Assembly (NCBI GenBank): GCA_905372865.1
Contig: CAJPQT010000001.1
Span: forward strand, 186,001 to 250,000
Reading direction: 5' to 3'
DNA from: an uncultured Centipeda sp.
Lineage (GTDB): Bacteria > Bacillota > Negativicutes > Selenomonadales > Selenomonadaceae
DNA length: 64,000 nucleotides
Shown: piece by piece, positions 54,062 to 62,225 of the stretch
Layout: every line of letters starts with the position of its first letter
Position numbering within the stretch: the stretch's first letter is position 1
Program-made: the position numbers and the translations under genes
The notes under the pieces: generated by a model
Told to the model about the DNA's origin: nothing
What the model saw: the letters and a program-made list of their open reading frames with translations, nothing else
The model's database searches: none

Positions 54062-55011
54062 AACATATCCCTCCGCCAGAGCATATAGACAACGGTCGTA
54101 GACACACAGACAGCGATGACGACCACGCGCATAAAACCGAGTGGATCGCCTTCGTACGGCACAGGCACATTCATGCCGAAGAAACTCGAGATCACCGTCG
54201 GAATCGCGAGGATGATCGTGATTGCCGTCAGGAATTTCATCACGAGGTTCAGATTGTTCGAGACGATCGAGGAGAAAGTATCCGCGAGCCGCGCGAGGAT
54301 CGTGCTGTACATCTCCACCATCTCGCGTGCCTGTTTATTCTCAATGATAACATCCTCGAGGAGATCCTCATCCTCCTCGTACATCTTGAAGATGTGATGC
54401 ACCGCAGTATTTGTCCGCAAACGCATGAGACGGTCCAGCACCGCACCGTTCGAGCGCAGGGCGGCATTGAAATACGTCAATCCCTTTTGCAGCTGAAGGA
54501 GGCGCAAGACCTCGCTGTTCTTCATATCGTGGCGCAGGCGATCCTCGATCTCTTCGGAGAGTTTGCTGATCTGGCGCAGATAACGCAGATAGAACACATC
54601 GGACTTGTAGAGGATCTGAAAGAGGAAGCGCGTGCGTTTATAGGTACGGAAGAGCTTCGCCGTACGTTCGTTGAACTCCGCCATCACAGGCGTTTCCTCG
54701 AGGCAGACTGTAATGATGTGCTCGTCCGTAAGGATGATCGCAAGCGGCAGCGTGTCGTAGCTGTCCTCACCGCGATAGACGGGCACATTCGTCAGGATCA
54801 TGACCGAATCGTCCTCGACATCCGTATGCGACCGCTCCTCATCGTCGAGTGCGGAGCGCAGGAAGTCGGGGTCAACCTCCGTGAGGGTACTGACCACCTT
54901 CAGCTCGTACGGGGTCGGATTGACAATGTTGATCCATGCCCCCTTCGTGAGTGTCTTGAGGGACAGCTCCTGCAGAGGGCCGGACTCCATGGATTTATAA
55001 ATTTGCAGCAA
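54058..55011 (-). CDS. corA: CorA-family magnesium/divalent metal transporter
   Basis: The 317-residue protein has a long cytoplasmic helical domain and two C-terminal membrane segments separated by FFGMNVPVPYEGDPLG; the GMN motif is diagnostic of CorA channels. The C-terminal MLWRRDMF ends on the cytoplasmic side. The start appears to be TTG at 55011, 9 bases after AAAGGAG; ATG at 54990 lacks a ribosome site. A candidate leader peptide and a promoter lie upstream. Confidence 0.93.
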   Translation of the reverse strand: MLQIYKSMESGPLQELSLKTLTKGAWINIVNPTPYELKVVSTLTEVDPDFLRSALDDEERSHTDVEDDSVMILTNVPVYRGEDSYDTLPLAIILTDEHIITVCLEETPVMAEFNERTAKLFRTYKRTRFLFQILYKSDVFYLRYLRQISKLSEEIEDRLRHDMKNSEVLRLLQLQKGLTYFNAALRSNGAVLDRLMRLRTNTAVHHIFKMYEEDEDLLEDVIIENKQAREMVEMYSTILARLADTFSSIVSNNLNLVMKFLTAITIILAIPTVISSFFGMNVPVPYEGDPLGFMRVVVIAVCVSTTVVYMLWRRDMF

Positions 55012-55044
55012 GGGAGAACGCTCCTTTCCGACCGGCCTCCCCTG

Positions 55045-55119
55045 TCAGCACAGAATGGCGAAACGAAGAGAGGACGGCATACATATGTGAGGGTTGGGCT
55101 GCAAAGGTGTATCGTCCAT
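55045..55119 (-). CDS. Candidate leader peptide upstream of corA
   Basis: A 24-codon frame, MDDTPLQPNPHICMPSS then LRFAILC, begins at an ATG with AAGGAAGTGAAG upstream and ends 33 bases before the corA start. It contains four Pro codons. Leader ORFs precede corA and mgtA in enterobacteria and act in Mg-dependent control; a comparable role here is inferred only. Confidence 0.45.
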   Translation of the reverse strand: MDDTPLQPNPHICMPSSLRFAILC

Positions 55120-55160
55120 GCTCTTCACTTCCTTTCATAACGTTCAAAATGACCGAATGA

Positions 55161-55189
55161 ATTGTAACGCAAAATGTGCCGCTTGTCCA
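55161..55189 (-). promoter_or_regulatory. Promoter for corA leader and corA
   Basis: Minus strand TGGACA (55184-55189), 17-base spacer, TACAAT (55161-55166), one mismatch each. The leader between the expected start and corA is about 145 bases and includes the candidate leader ORF. Confidence 0.65.
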
Positions 55190-55206
55190 GAGCGACGCAG
55201 AAAATG

Positions 55207-56313
55207 TTATACATTGAAACGGAAGTTCACCACATCACCGTCACGCATGACGTACTCCTTGCCCTCGAGACGCACCAGCCCCTTGTCCCGTGCTGCCGCC
55301 ACACTGCCGAGCGCGACGAGATCATCGTAGTTTACAATCTCCGCACGGATGAAGCCGCGCTCGAAGTCCGTATGAATCTTCCCTGCCGCCTTCGGTGCCG
55401 TCGTGCCGCGCGTGATCGTCCACGCACGGCACTCATCCTCGCCCGCCGTGAGGAATGTCTGCAGCCCGAGGAGAGCAAACGCCCCGTGAATCAGACGATC
55501 GAGCCCGCTCTCCGTGAGCCCCAGATCCTCGAGGAACACTGCCGCCTCCTCCGCATCGAGCTCGGCGATCTCCTCCTCGAGCCGCGCCGAGACGGTCACC
55601 ACCTGCGCCCCCGTACGTGCGGCGTACTCCTTAACCGTCTGCACGTGTGGGTTCTCCGCGTCTGCCGTTGCGGCCTCATCCTCACCGACATTTGCAATGT
55701 AGAGGATCGGCTTGCGCGTGAGGAGGTTTAGGTCGCGCAGCATCGCCTGCTCCTCGTCCGTGAGCTCCACTTCGCGTGCGGGCTTCACTTCATCGAGCGC
55801 AGACTTCAGACGCTCAAGTGCCGCGTGCTCCGCCTTTGCCTCCTTGCTGCCGGACTTCAGCAGCTTTGTCACCTTCGCCATGCGCTTCTCCACCGCCTCG
55901 AGATCGGCAAGGCAGAGCTCCGTCTCAATGATGTCGATGTCGCGCAGCGGGTCGACCGCCCCCTCCACATGGGTGATGTCTGTACTCTCAAAGCAGCGGA
56001 CAACGTGCGCCACGGCATCCACCTGACGGATGTGCTCAAGGAACTTGTTGCCCAGCCCCTCGCCCTTCGATGCGCCCTTCACAAGACCCGCAATATCGAC
56101 AAAGCGAACACTCGCAGGGGTCGTCTTCTTGGAATGGTAGAGATCGGTCAGCACCTTGAGACGCGCATCCGGCACCGCCACCACGCCCACATTCGGCTCA
56201 ATCGTGCAGAACGGATAGTTCGCCGCCTCTGCACCCGCCTTTGTAATCGCATTGAACAACGTGCTCTTGCCCACATTCGGCAGCCCCACAATTCCAACCT
56301 CAAGATTGCTCAC
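55207..56313 (-). CDS. ychF: Ribosome-binding ATPase YchF (Obg-like)
   Basis: YchF is a universal Obg-family P-loop NTPase that prefers ATP and affects translation and oxidative stress. The 368-residue product has EVGIVGLPNVGKSTLFNAIT, DIAGLVKGASKGEGLGNKFL and a C-terminal TGS domain (FIRAEIVNYDDLVALGS, DGDVVNFRFNV). The start is GTG at 56313, 6 bases after GAGGGA. It has its own promoter. Confidence 0.95.
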   Translation of the reverse strand: MSNLEVGIVGLPNVGKSTLFNAITKAGAEAANYPFCTIEPNVGVVAVPDARLKVLTDLYHSKKTTPASVRFVDIAGLVKGASKGEGLGNKFLEHIRQVDAVAHVVRCFESTDITHVEGAVDPLRDIDIIETELCLADLEAVEKRMAKVTKLLKSGSKEAKAEHAALERLKSALDEVKPAREVELTDEEQAMLRDLNLLTRKPILYIANVGEDEAATADAENPHVQTVKEYAARTGAQVVTVSARLEEEIAELDAEEAAVFLEDLGLTESGLDRLIHGAFALLGLQTFLTAGEDECRAWTITRGTTAPKAAGKIHTDFERGFIRAEIVNYDDLVALGSVAAARDKGLVRLEGKEYVMRDGDVVNFRFNV

Positions 56314-56380
56314 GATGATTCCCTCTTTCACAGACCGACGTCATGTTATATTCTTTCAATAAAATAAATATACTCGTTAT

Positions 56381-56409
56381 GTTATAGCAAAAAAAAAGGG
56401 GAAGGTCAA
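56381..56409 (-). promoter_or_regulatory. Promoter for ychF
   Basis: Minus strand TTGACC (56404-56409), 17-base spacer that includes nine T residues, extended -10 TGCTATAAC with TATAAC at 56381-56386. Confidence 0.7.
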
Positions 56410-56504
56410 TCATCACACACCGCTCGCAGAAGGAGAAGTATACATCTTTTCTTATGAGCATACCTGCAAATGTCACAATTGCTACTTCCCTTTTTGAAAT
56501 CTTG

Positions 56505-56513
56505 TGTTATAAT
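56505..56513 (+). promoter_or_regulatory. Extended -10 promoter for DUF1858 gene
   Basis: Plus strand TGTTATAAT: perfect TATAAT at 56508-56513 with the upstream TGN. No good -35 at 17 bases. The ATG is about 60 bases downstream. Confidence 0.55.
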
Positions 56514-56574
56514 TTGAGATAATCGGGGGGATTCCCCTTCACAGTCAATTAGCTTCATCATATAGGAGGTTATC

Positions 56575-56790
56575 ATGGCAATTACAAAAGATATGAGCAT
56601 CGTCGAGATCGTTCAGACGTACCCTGACACCGTTGAGGTTCTGATGAACGCGGGCATGGGCTGCCTCGGCTGCGCGGCTTCGCATTTTGAGAACATCGAG
56701 CAGGGTGCAATGGCACACGGCATCGACATCGACGCTCTGATCGAGGCACTGAACGCGACGATCGGCGAGAAATCTGCTGCAGCGCAGTAA
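56575..56790 (+). CDS. DUF1858 protein with CxxC motif
   Basis: The 71-residue protein is the only plus-strand gene supported in this window. It has the DUF1858 pattern: ITKDMSIVEIVQTYP, then AGMGCLGCAASHFENI with Cys30 and Cys33. The fold is helical and the CLGC pair may form a redox disulfide or bind metal or sulfur; such domains accompany hybrid-cluster and other anaerobic redox proteins. AGGAGG lies 6 bases before the ATG. A bidirectional hairpin follows. Confidence 0.9.
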   Translation: MAITKDMSIVEIVQTYPDTVEVLMNAGMGCLGCAASHFENIEQGAMAHGIDIDALIEALNATIGEKSAAAQ

Positions 56791-56802
56791 GCATACCGGA
56801 AG

Positions 56803-56842
56803 AAGGCCCCCATTCGTGGATATTTCCACGAGTGGGGGCCTT
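56803..56842 (+). terminator. Bidirectional Rho-independent terminator
   Basis: AAGGCCCCCA...TGGGGGCCTT with an inner TCGTGGA/TCCACGA stem makes one long hairpin with a TTTT tail on the plus strand. It sits between the convergent DUF1858 and AMMECR1 genes and could serve both. Confidence 0.88.
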
Positions 56843-56847
56843 TTGCA

Positions 56848-58245
56848 TCATCTATGCCGCTTCACCGTAAATCGTGCAAGCGCGATTGGCTCCTTCGGCT
56901 GGATGCGCGCCTTCTCACGCGCAATGGCGATTTGCTCCTCTGCCGTATCAATACCCATAAGGTCAGGCAAAAGAAGCCCACGCCGATTGTCCGTCAGACT
57001 CTTCACGATCACACCGTAGGTCTTTGGATCAAGCTGGGCCGCCGATTCAATCGGCTCGGGTACACTCAATACATCCACGGAGTAAACGAGACGGTTCAGC
57101 TCCCCTTCCTCAATCGCTTCAAAACGGCCGTCATGCACGGCGGCAGACACAGCATTGTAGAGAATCTCCTCGGCAAGGCTCTGCTGCGCGGGCAAAAATG
57201 TCCCGATACAGCCGCGCAGCTTGCCGTATTTCTTGATCGAAACAAACGCACCCGCGCGGCTCTCCATAAGTTCCTGCGGCAGTTCATGAGGCAGTGTCGC
57301 ATAACTGTGTGTCCGCACAAAGTGCTCGACGCTCATGCGTGCAAGGCGTACATAATCATCCTCCGCCGCACGCAGTTCGGCAATCGCCGCATCCTCCGCG
57401 CGCACGAGCTGCGCCGCGAAGTCATTCTCCTCGTTCCGACCTGTTACGGTGAATGAGGCAACGGCATACCCCACGCCAAACGGTCCCTCGTAGCTGTGCA
57501 GTGCTGCATCCATCGCCGCACGGTCGAGTGCACCCGCGAGCACCCACAGTCCGTTCAGCCCACAGTGCCCCGCTGCCTCAGCAAAACTGCCCGGAATCTG
57601 CAAGAGCGAGACGAAATCCCCTGTTTTCATGAATGCCGTGCAGAGTTCGTCAAACTCCGCCCCCTCGGGTGCAAAGCCGTTTGCACCGCCCTCGATCAGA
57701 CGGTGAGAGAGATCGCCGCTCGCGATGCAGACCGTACGCCGACCGAGCCGCTCCGCCGTCGCCGCAATCACCTGTCCGAGCAGGGCATGTGTATGTGCGG
57801 GCACCCCCGCGATACCGATGCGGACAAATTTGGTCGGTGTCTCTCCCAGATATTCACTCAAAAAGAAGAGTGGTACCATCGTCCCGTGGTCAAGCGACGG
57901 ATGTTTCTCCCCGAGTGTTCCCGCAGGAATCTTCTTCTCCCCTGCAAAAGCAGAGAGGACGCGCACAAAATCTTCGTCATACGGAATGCCAACGGAGATC
58001 TCGGGATGTCCGAATGCGGCAAAGTTTCCCTCCGCTCCCGCGCCCGGCGAGATGTGAAAAAAATCATCGTATGCCGTCGCGTGTGGACTGATGATGACGA
58101 CAGTATCGGGACGCAGCTCTGCCGCCGCGCGCATAACCTCATGATATGCCCGAACAGTCACAGAGATCTCCCGCTCCCGTCCCGCGCCAATCGCAGGGAT
58201 GATGAGCGGCGGATGCGGGACGGCATAGGCGGCAAGGATGGACAT
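56848..58245 (-). CDS. AmmeMemoRadiSam-type fusion: MEMO/class III dioxygenase-like plus AMMECR1 domain
   Basis: The 465-residue protein joins an N-terminal LigB/MEMO-like extradiol dioxygenase-fold domain (YAVPHPPLIIPAIG, ISPHATAYDD, SLDHGTMVPLFFL, IASGDLSH; about 1-270) to a C-terminal AMMECR1 domain (SIKKYGKLRGCIGTF; about 295-465). The AmmeMemoRadiSam set usually includes a radical-SAM partner, which is not in this window. The biochemical role is unknown; possible metal-dependent catalysis by the N-terminal domain is inferred from its His and Asp motifs. ATG 58245 follows GGGGAG by 8 bases. Confidence 0.9.
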   Translation of the reverse strand: MSILAAYAVPHPPLIIPAIGAGREREISVTVRAYHEVMRAAAELRPDTVVIISPHATAYDDFFHISPGAGAEGNFAAFGHPEISVGIPYDEDFVRVLSAFAGEKKIPAGTLGEKHPSLDHGTMVPLFFLSEYLGETPTKFVRIGIAGVPAHTHALLGQVIAATAERLGRRTVCIASGDLSHRLIEGGANGFAPEGAEFDELCTAFMKTGDFVSLLQIPGSFAEAAGHCGLNGLWVLAGALDRAAMDAALHSYEGPFGVGYAVASFTVTGRNEENDFAAQLVRAEDAAIAELRAAEDDYVRLARMSVEHFVRTHSYATLPHELPQELMESRAGAFVSIKKYGKLRGCIGTFLPAQQSLAEEILYNAVSAAVHDGRFEAIEEGELNRLVYSVDVLSVPEPIESAAQLDPKTYGVIVKSLTDNRRGLLLPDLMGIDTAEEQIAIAREKARIQPKEPIALARFTVKRHR

Positions 58246-58490
58246 TACGATCACTCCCCATAGGAAAAAGGTTCTATGATAAATGCTACGGAAGGATGCG
58301 AACAGCGTGCTCCAAAGCAAACCCTAGTGAAGCAAGTGAGTAAAGTGGGCGTTCTGCCCCCTGCGGATTTCTTTCGTTCAAGCGTAGCGCGTTTAAGAAG
58401 TCCGCAGGTATTTAGGCAGATAAGCACACGATCACTTGCGTAACTAAGTGTTTGCGTGGAGTACGCTTGTCCGTACCCTTTGACGTAGAC
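58246..58490. other. Gene-free 245-bp segment with several stem-loops
   Basis: No ORF here has a ribosome site. Inverted repeats are GGGC-5-GCCC (58348-58360), a 13-bp arm pair with one mismatch, CTGCGGATTTCTT/AAGAAGTCCGCAG (58361-58407), and CACTT-8-AAGTG (58433-58450). Composition differs from the flanking AT-rich leaders. It could be a small RNA, a dispersed intergenic repeat or a decayed remnant. Confidence 0.45.
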
Positions 58491-58491
58491 C

Positions 58492-58517
58492 AAAAAAGCC
58501 GACTGAAAACAGTCGGC
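58492..58517 (-). terminator. Rho-independent terminator after tRNA-Leu
   Basis: GCCGACTG-4-CAGTCGGC perfect 8-bp stem (58498-58517) followed by six U residues on the minus strand, 12 bases beyond the tRNA 3' end. Confidence 0.92.
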
Positions 58518-58529
58518 GATATGCCAAGA

Positions 58530-58614
58530 TGGTGCGGATGAAGGGGGTCGAACCCATACGCCTTGCGGCACTGGATCCTAAGTCCAGCGCGTCTGCCAGT
58601 TCCGCCACATCCGC
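58530..58614 (-). tRNA. tRNA-Leu (anticodon UAG)
   Basis: The minus-strand sequence folds into a class II tRNA: acceptor GCGGATG/CATCCGC, D-arm with GGCGGAACTGGCAGACGC, anticodon stem CTGGA/TCCAG with loop CTTAGGA (anticodon TAG at 58578-58580), long variable arm, T-loop GGTTCGACCCC. Discriminator A and an encoded CCA end at 58530. Confidence 0.97.
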
Positions 58615-58641
58615 ATGTGTTTACTCAGCAAGCGTATTCTA

Positions 58642-60897
58642 TCACGACCGCGCGGGGCTGTCAATCCGTGCCTTCGCCCACGAGCACACCGCCGCGCACA
58701 TTCCCTTTACATCCAGAATCCCGTATGCAAATCCGCGCCGCACAAGTTCCGTCGGCAAATATTCATCGTATTTGTCAAAAATCGGAACCTCATCGGGATA
58801 GAGGAGTTCCATCGGGTCAAAATCCCGTGCCGCCTCCTCCGCAAGCACGCGGAAGAACTCTGCGGGATCTGCCTTCATCGTAAACTGCATGAAATACGGG
58901 CGCATGGATTCAAAGCCGCGCAGTCCGAGCCGCGCACCGCAGCGAATGCGCAGAAAGCGCTCAAGTGCAAGGAAGGCATAGCTGCCGAGCCACGGAAGAA
59001 GCGCGTACATCTCTCCGCCGAGCGGGATGAGCACATCCTCCGCCGCGCGTGAGTGCCGCGCGGTATCGCGTGCCTGTGTAAGGCGTGCGACCGCATTTTT
59101 TAGCAGATACGGCGGAATCAGCTCCTCGCGCAGTACCTGCCGCATCCGCCGCAAAATATGTGTGTGAATATCGCCCGGACACTCGCCGAAGTAGGCGGGC
59201 ACATTCCCCTTCACCATCTCGCAGTATACGAGGTGACGCTTGCGGTCAACCTCGAGCACGCGCCAGACGTGTCCTGCGATCGCAATCTTCTCCCCGACGG
59301 GCGGCGGCGTGACAATCGTGCCGATCTCCTGCGACTCGCAGCGGACGGTGTACTCCTCGTTCTCTTGAAAGACACCGTAGAAGCGGAAGGACTGCACGAC
59401 GCGCTCCCCCGAAAGTCCCACGATCAGCCCACCGCGCTCCGTCTGCTGCAGATGTTCCTGCGCGATCAGATGGCGCAGGAGTGTACGGTAGTCCTCCTGC
59501 GTGATATGGTGGAAGACGTGCAGGGAGAGCACACGATCTGCGAGCGCACGCGGCGAGAGTTCCCCACAGGATGCCGCGACGCTCATGGTCTGATGATAGA
59601 GCAGGCTGAACGGCAGGCGATCCAGACGCGGCGGCTCAACCCAACGCTCCTCAAGATAGAGCTGGATGAGGGCAATCCCCTGCAGCAGCTTCCACGGGAT
59701 CGTTGCGGGCAGCAGGGCACGCGCCTCGGGTGCGTCCTCGCGCACGACGAAGTGCATCTCCTGCGGCTGACCGCGCCGCCCCGTCCGCCCCATGCGCTGG
59801 AGGAAGGACGAAACCGTCCACGGTGCGTCAATCTGAAAGGCACGCTCGAGCCGTCCAATGTCAATGCCGAGTTCGAGCGTCGCCGTCGTGCACGTTGTAA
59901 AGAGACTGTCCTCATCCTTCATTCGCGCCTCCGCCGTCTCACGGAATGCGGCGGAGAGATTCCCGTGATGAATGAGGAAACGATCCGGCTCATGCTGTTT
60001 CTCACAGTAGGCGCGCAGCGTCGTTGTCACCGCCTCGCACTCCTCACGCGAGTTGACAAAGATGAGACATTTCTTCCCGCGTGTATGTGCAAAGATATAG
60101 CCAAGCCCCGGATCGGCAGCCTCGGGCGGGGTGTCGGTTGGTGCGCCGAGAACATCCGACACGACAATGTCGTCGCGTCCCTCCCCCGCCTGCGTGTCGC
60201 GCACATAGAAATGCTCAAGAGAGAGCCGCCACTTGCTCCCCTTTACCTCGATCTGTGGCACAAGGGTCTCCCGTCCCGTCCCTGCCGCGAGAAAATCCCC
60301 CGCACGCTTGGCATCGCCAATGGTCGCCGACAGCCCGATGCGGCGCGGCTGCACGCCCGCGATGCGGGAAAGCCGCTCGATGAGACAGAGCGTCTGCCCG
60401 CCGCGATCGCCGCGCAGAAGGGAGTGCAGCTCGTCGATGACAACGAAGCGCAGATCGCCGAACAGTTTCGGAATCGCCATGTGTCGATGCAGGAGCAGTG
60501 CCTCAAGTGACTCCGGCGTAATTTGCAGGATGCCCGACGGGCGTTTCATCAGGCGTGCTTTATGCGTCTGCCCCACATCTCCGTGCCAGTGCCAGACGGG
60601 AATGTCCGCCCTGTGGCACAGCTCCGTCAGACGCTCGAACTGATCGTTAATCAATGCCTTGAGCGGCCCGATGTAGATACATCCAACCGATGTGGGAGGA
60701 TTCTCGTGAAAGAGCGTAATGATCGGGAAAAACGCCGCCTCCGTCTTGCCTGCCGCTGTGGATGCTGTCAGGAGCACATGATCGTCCGTCCCAAAGATTG
60801 CCTCCGCTGCTGCAATCTGGATGCCGCGCAGACTCTGCCATTCCTGCGCGTAGATATAGTCACGCACGAAGGGCGCATAGCGGTCGAACACACTCAT
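58642..60897 (-). CDS. Lhr/BrxHI-like DEAD/DEAH-box helicase
   Basis: The 751-residue superfamily-2 helicase has motif I TASTAAGKT (44-52), motif II DELH (155-158), motif III LSAT (189-192) and motif VI QRMGRTGRRG (367-376). A C-terminal half of about 370 residues follows, reading as an Lhr-type accessory domain. Lhr-like helicases paired with a DUF2791 ATPase are known as BrxHI-BrxD in type 2 BREX phage defence. Here the ATG overlaps the BrxD-like stop by 4 bases, and the pair is led by a TerB-domain gene. A role in DNA repair rather than defence is possible. Confidence 0.88.
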   Translation of the reverse strand: MSVFDRYAPFVRDYIYAQEWQSLRGIQIAAAEAIFGTDDHVLLTASTAAGKTEAAFFPIITLFHENPPTSVGCIYIGPLKALINDQFERLTELCHRADIPVWHWHGDVGQTHKARLMKRPSGILQITPESLEALLLHRHMAIPKLFGDLRFVVIDELHSLLRGDRGGQTLCLIERLSRIAGVQPRRIGLSATIGDAKRAGDFLAAGTGRETLVPQIEVKGSKWRLSLEHFYVRDTQAGEGRDDIVVSDVLGAPTDTPPEAADPGLGYIFAHTRGKKCLIFVNSREECEAVTTTLRAYCEKQHEPDRFLIHHGNLSAAFRETAEARMKDEDSLFTTCTTATLELGIDIGRLERAFQIDAPWTVSSFLQRMGRTGRRGQPQEMHFVVREDAPEARALLPATIPWKLLQGIALIQLYLEERWVEPPRLDRLPFSLLYHQTMSVAASCGELSPRALADRVLSLHVFHHITQEDYRTLLRHLIAQEHLQQTERGGLIVGLSGERVVQSFRFYGVFQENEEYTVRCESQEIGTIVTPPPVGEKIAIAGHVWRVLEVDRKRHLVYCEMVKGNVPAYFGECPGDIHTHILRRMRQVLREELIPPYLLKNAVARLTQARDTARHSRAAEDVLIPLGGEMYALLPWLGSYAFLALERFLRIRCGARLGLRGFESMRPYFMQFTMKADPAEFFRVLAEEAARDFDPMELLYPDEVPIFDKYDEYLPTELVRRGFAYGILDVKGMCAAVCSWAKARIDSPARS

Positions 60898-62225
60898 AGC
60901 TCGAACTCCGCGAACTGTGCGCTGATCTCCGCGCCCTCCACCTCATTCTGTGCGTAGGAAAACTCCTCCGAACCAAGCAAATCGGCGATTTTCAATGTCG
61001 GATTTTGGTAGATGATGTCGAGCACCTGAATGAAGTCACGGATAACCTCACGCGGTGTGATATGTGTGTCCGCACCGATCCGTCCGAACTCAATGCGGAT
61101 GAAGTCCGCAAGATCGTCCTGCGTGACAATCTGTGCATATCCATAGAGCTCCGCATGGATGGCGGCAAGCTTTTCAATAAGCACCAGCATCTCCTCATGC
61201 GTAAGCGGCGCGAGCCGTATCACGGGCGAGAGCAGGTCACGGTGCTCCCCTGCAAATCGCCCCTCGGCGAGCCGTGAGCGCAGAGCCTCGTAGCTGTAGA
61301 CCCCGCGCCGCGTGTCCTCCATGCACGCGGGTGTACCGCAGAGAATCATTCCGAGATACTGTGCACGTCCCTGCATCGCATCGTTATACATCGTTAGGAT
61401 CTTCTCGTAGTTGTACTGGCGCGTGACCGCGTGCGGGATCTTGTAGATGTTCACGAGTTCATCGATGAGGATGAGCATCCCTGCATAGCCCGCTTGGCGA
61501 AGGAATGCGGCAAAGAGTTTCAGATACTCATACCAGTCGTCGTCCGTGATGATGATGTTCACACCGAGATCGTGCCGCGCCTCGGTCTTTGTCGTATACT
61601 CCCCGCGGAACCAGCGTGCAACCTGCGCCCGCTTCTCATCATCGCCGTCCCGATAGGCATGATAGTAGAGCGTCAAAAGCCGCGTAAAGTCAAATCCATG
61701 CACGAGATCATTCAGCCCATAGATGATGGAGGCAATCCGCCGGTCAACAGCAACGGGAAAATCGGGGTGCTCGGGAGCGATACCGTCCTCCGTCACGATT
61801 TCCTGCTGTACGCGGCTGATCCAACGGTCAAGGATGAGCGTGAGTGCCCCACCTTCGGGCGTTGTCTTCGTCGCCATATTGCGGATGAGCTCGCGGTACG
61901 TCGCGAGTCCCTGCCCACGCGTCCCCTGCAGGCGTCGCTCGGGCGAGAGGTCGGCATCCACCACGACGAAATTCTTTGCCATGACATAGCTGCGGATCGT
62001 CTGCAAAAGGAAGCTCTTTCCGCTGCCGTAGCGTCCAACGATAAAGCGGAACGAAGCCCCGCCGCCCTCGATCATCTCCACATCGGAGAGCAGTGCCTCG
62101 ATCTCGCTGCGCCGTCCGACGGTGATGTACGGGAGGCCGATGCGCGGCACAACACCGCCCTTGAGCGCATTCACGAGTGTCTGGGCAATGCGGCGCGGGA
62201 TTTTCTTCGGTTCATTCGCTGTCAT
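60894..62225 (-). CDS. BrxD-like P-loop ATPase (DUF2791)
   Basis: The 443-residue AAA-like ATPase has Walker A GRYGSGKS (64-71) and Walker B LILIDE (251-256). Other segments typical of DUF2791/BrxD are SPERRLQGTRGQGLATYREL (about 94-113) and a long helical C-terminus. BrxD accompanies the helicase BrxHI in type 2 BREX, but no other BREX gene is near. The ATG lies inside the end of the TerB-domain gene (14-base overlap) and its stop overlaps the helicase start, so three products are made together. Confidence 0.87.
   Translation of the reverse strand: MTANEPKKIPRRIAQTLVNALKGGVVPRIGLPYITVGRRSEIEALLSDVEMIEGGGASFRFIVGRYGSGKSFLLQTIRSYVMAKNFVVVDADLSPERRLQGTRGQGLATYRELIRNMATKTTPEGGALTLILDRWISRVQQEIVTEDGIAPEHPDFPVAVDRRIASIIYGLNDLVHGFDFTRLLTLYYHAYRDGDDEKRAQVARWFRGEYTTKTEARHDLGVNIIITDDDWYEYLKLFAAFLRQAGYAGMLILIDELVNIYKIPHAVTRQYNYEKILTMYNDAMQGRAQYLGMILCGTPACMEDTRRGVYSYEALRSRLAEGRFAGEHRDLLSPVIRLAPLTHEEMLVLIEKLAAIHAELYGYAQIVTQDDLADFIRIEFGRIGADTHITPREVIRDFIQVLDIIYQNPTLKIADLLGSEEFSYAQNEVEGAEISAQFAEFEL

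Noticed and set aside
58251..58571. Minus-strand frame of about 106 codons downstream of and overlapping tRNA-Leu
   Set aside because: It runs through the tRNA and its terminator hairpin and lacks a ribosome site; treated as non-coding structured DNA.
58530..58614. tRNA-Leu as an attachment site for the TerB-BrxD-helicase cassette
   Set aside because: The cassette lies on the 5' side of the tRNA; no direct repeat of the tRNA 3' end and no integrase gene were found.
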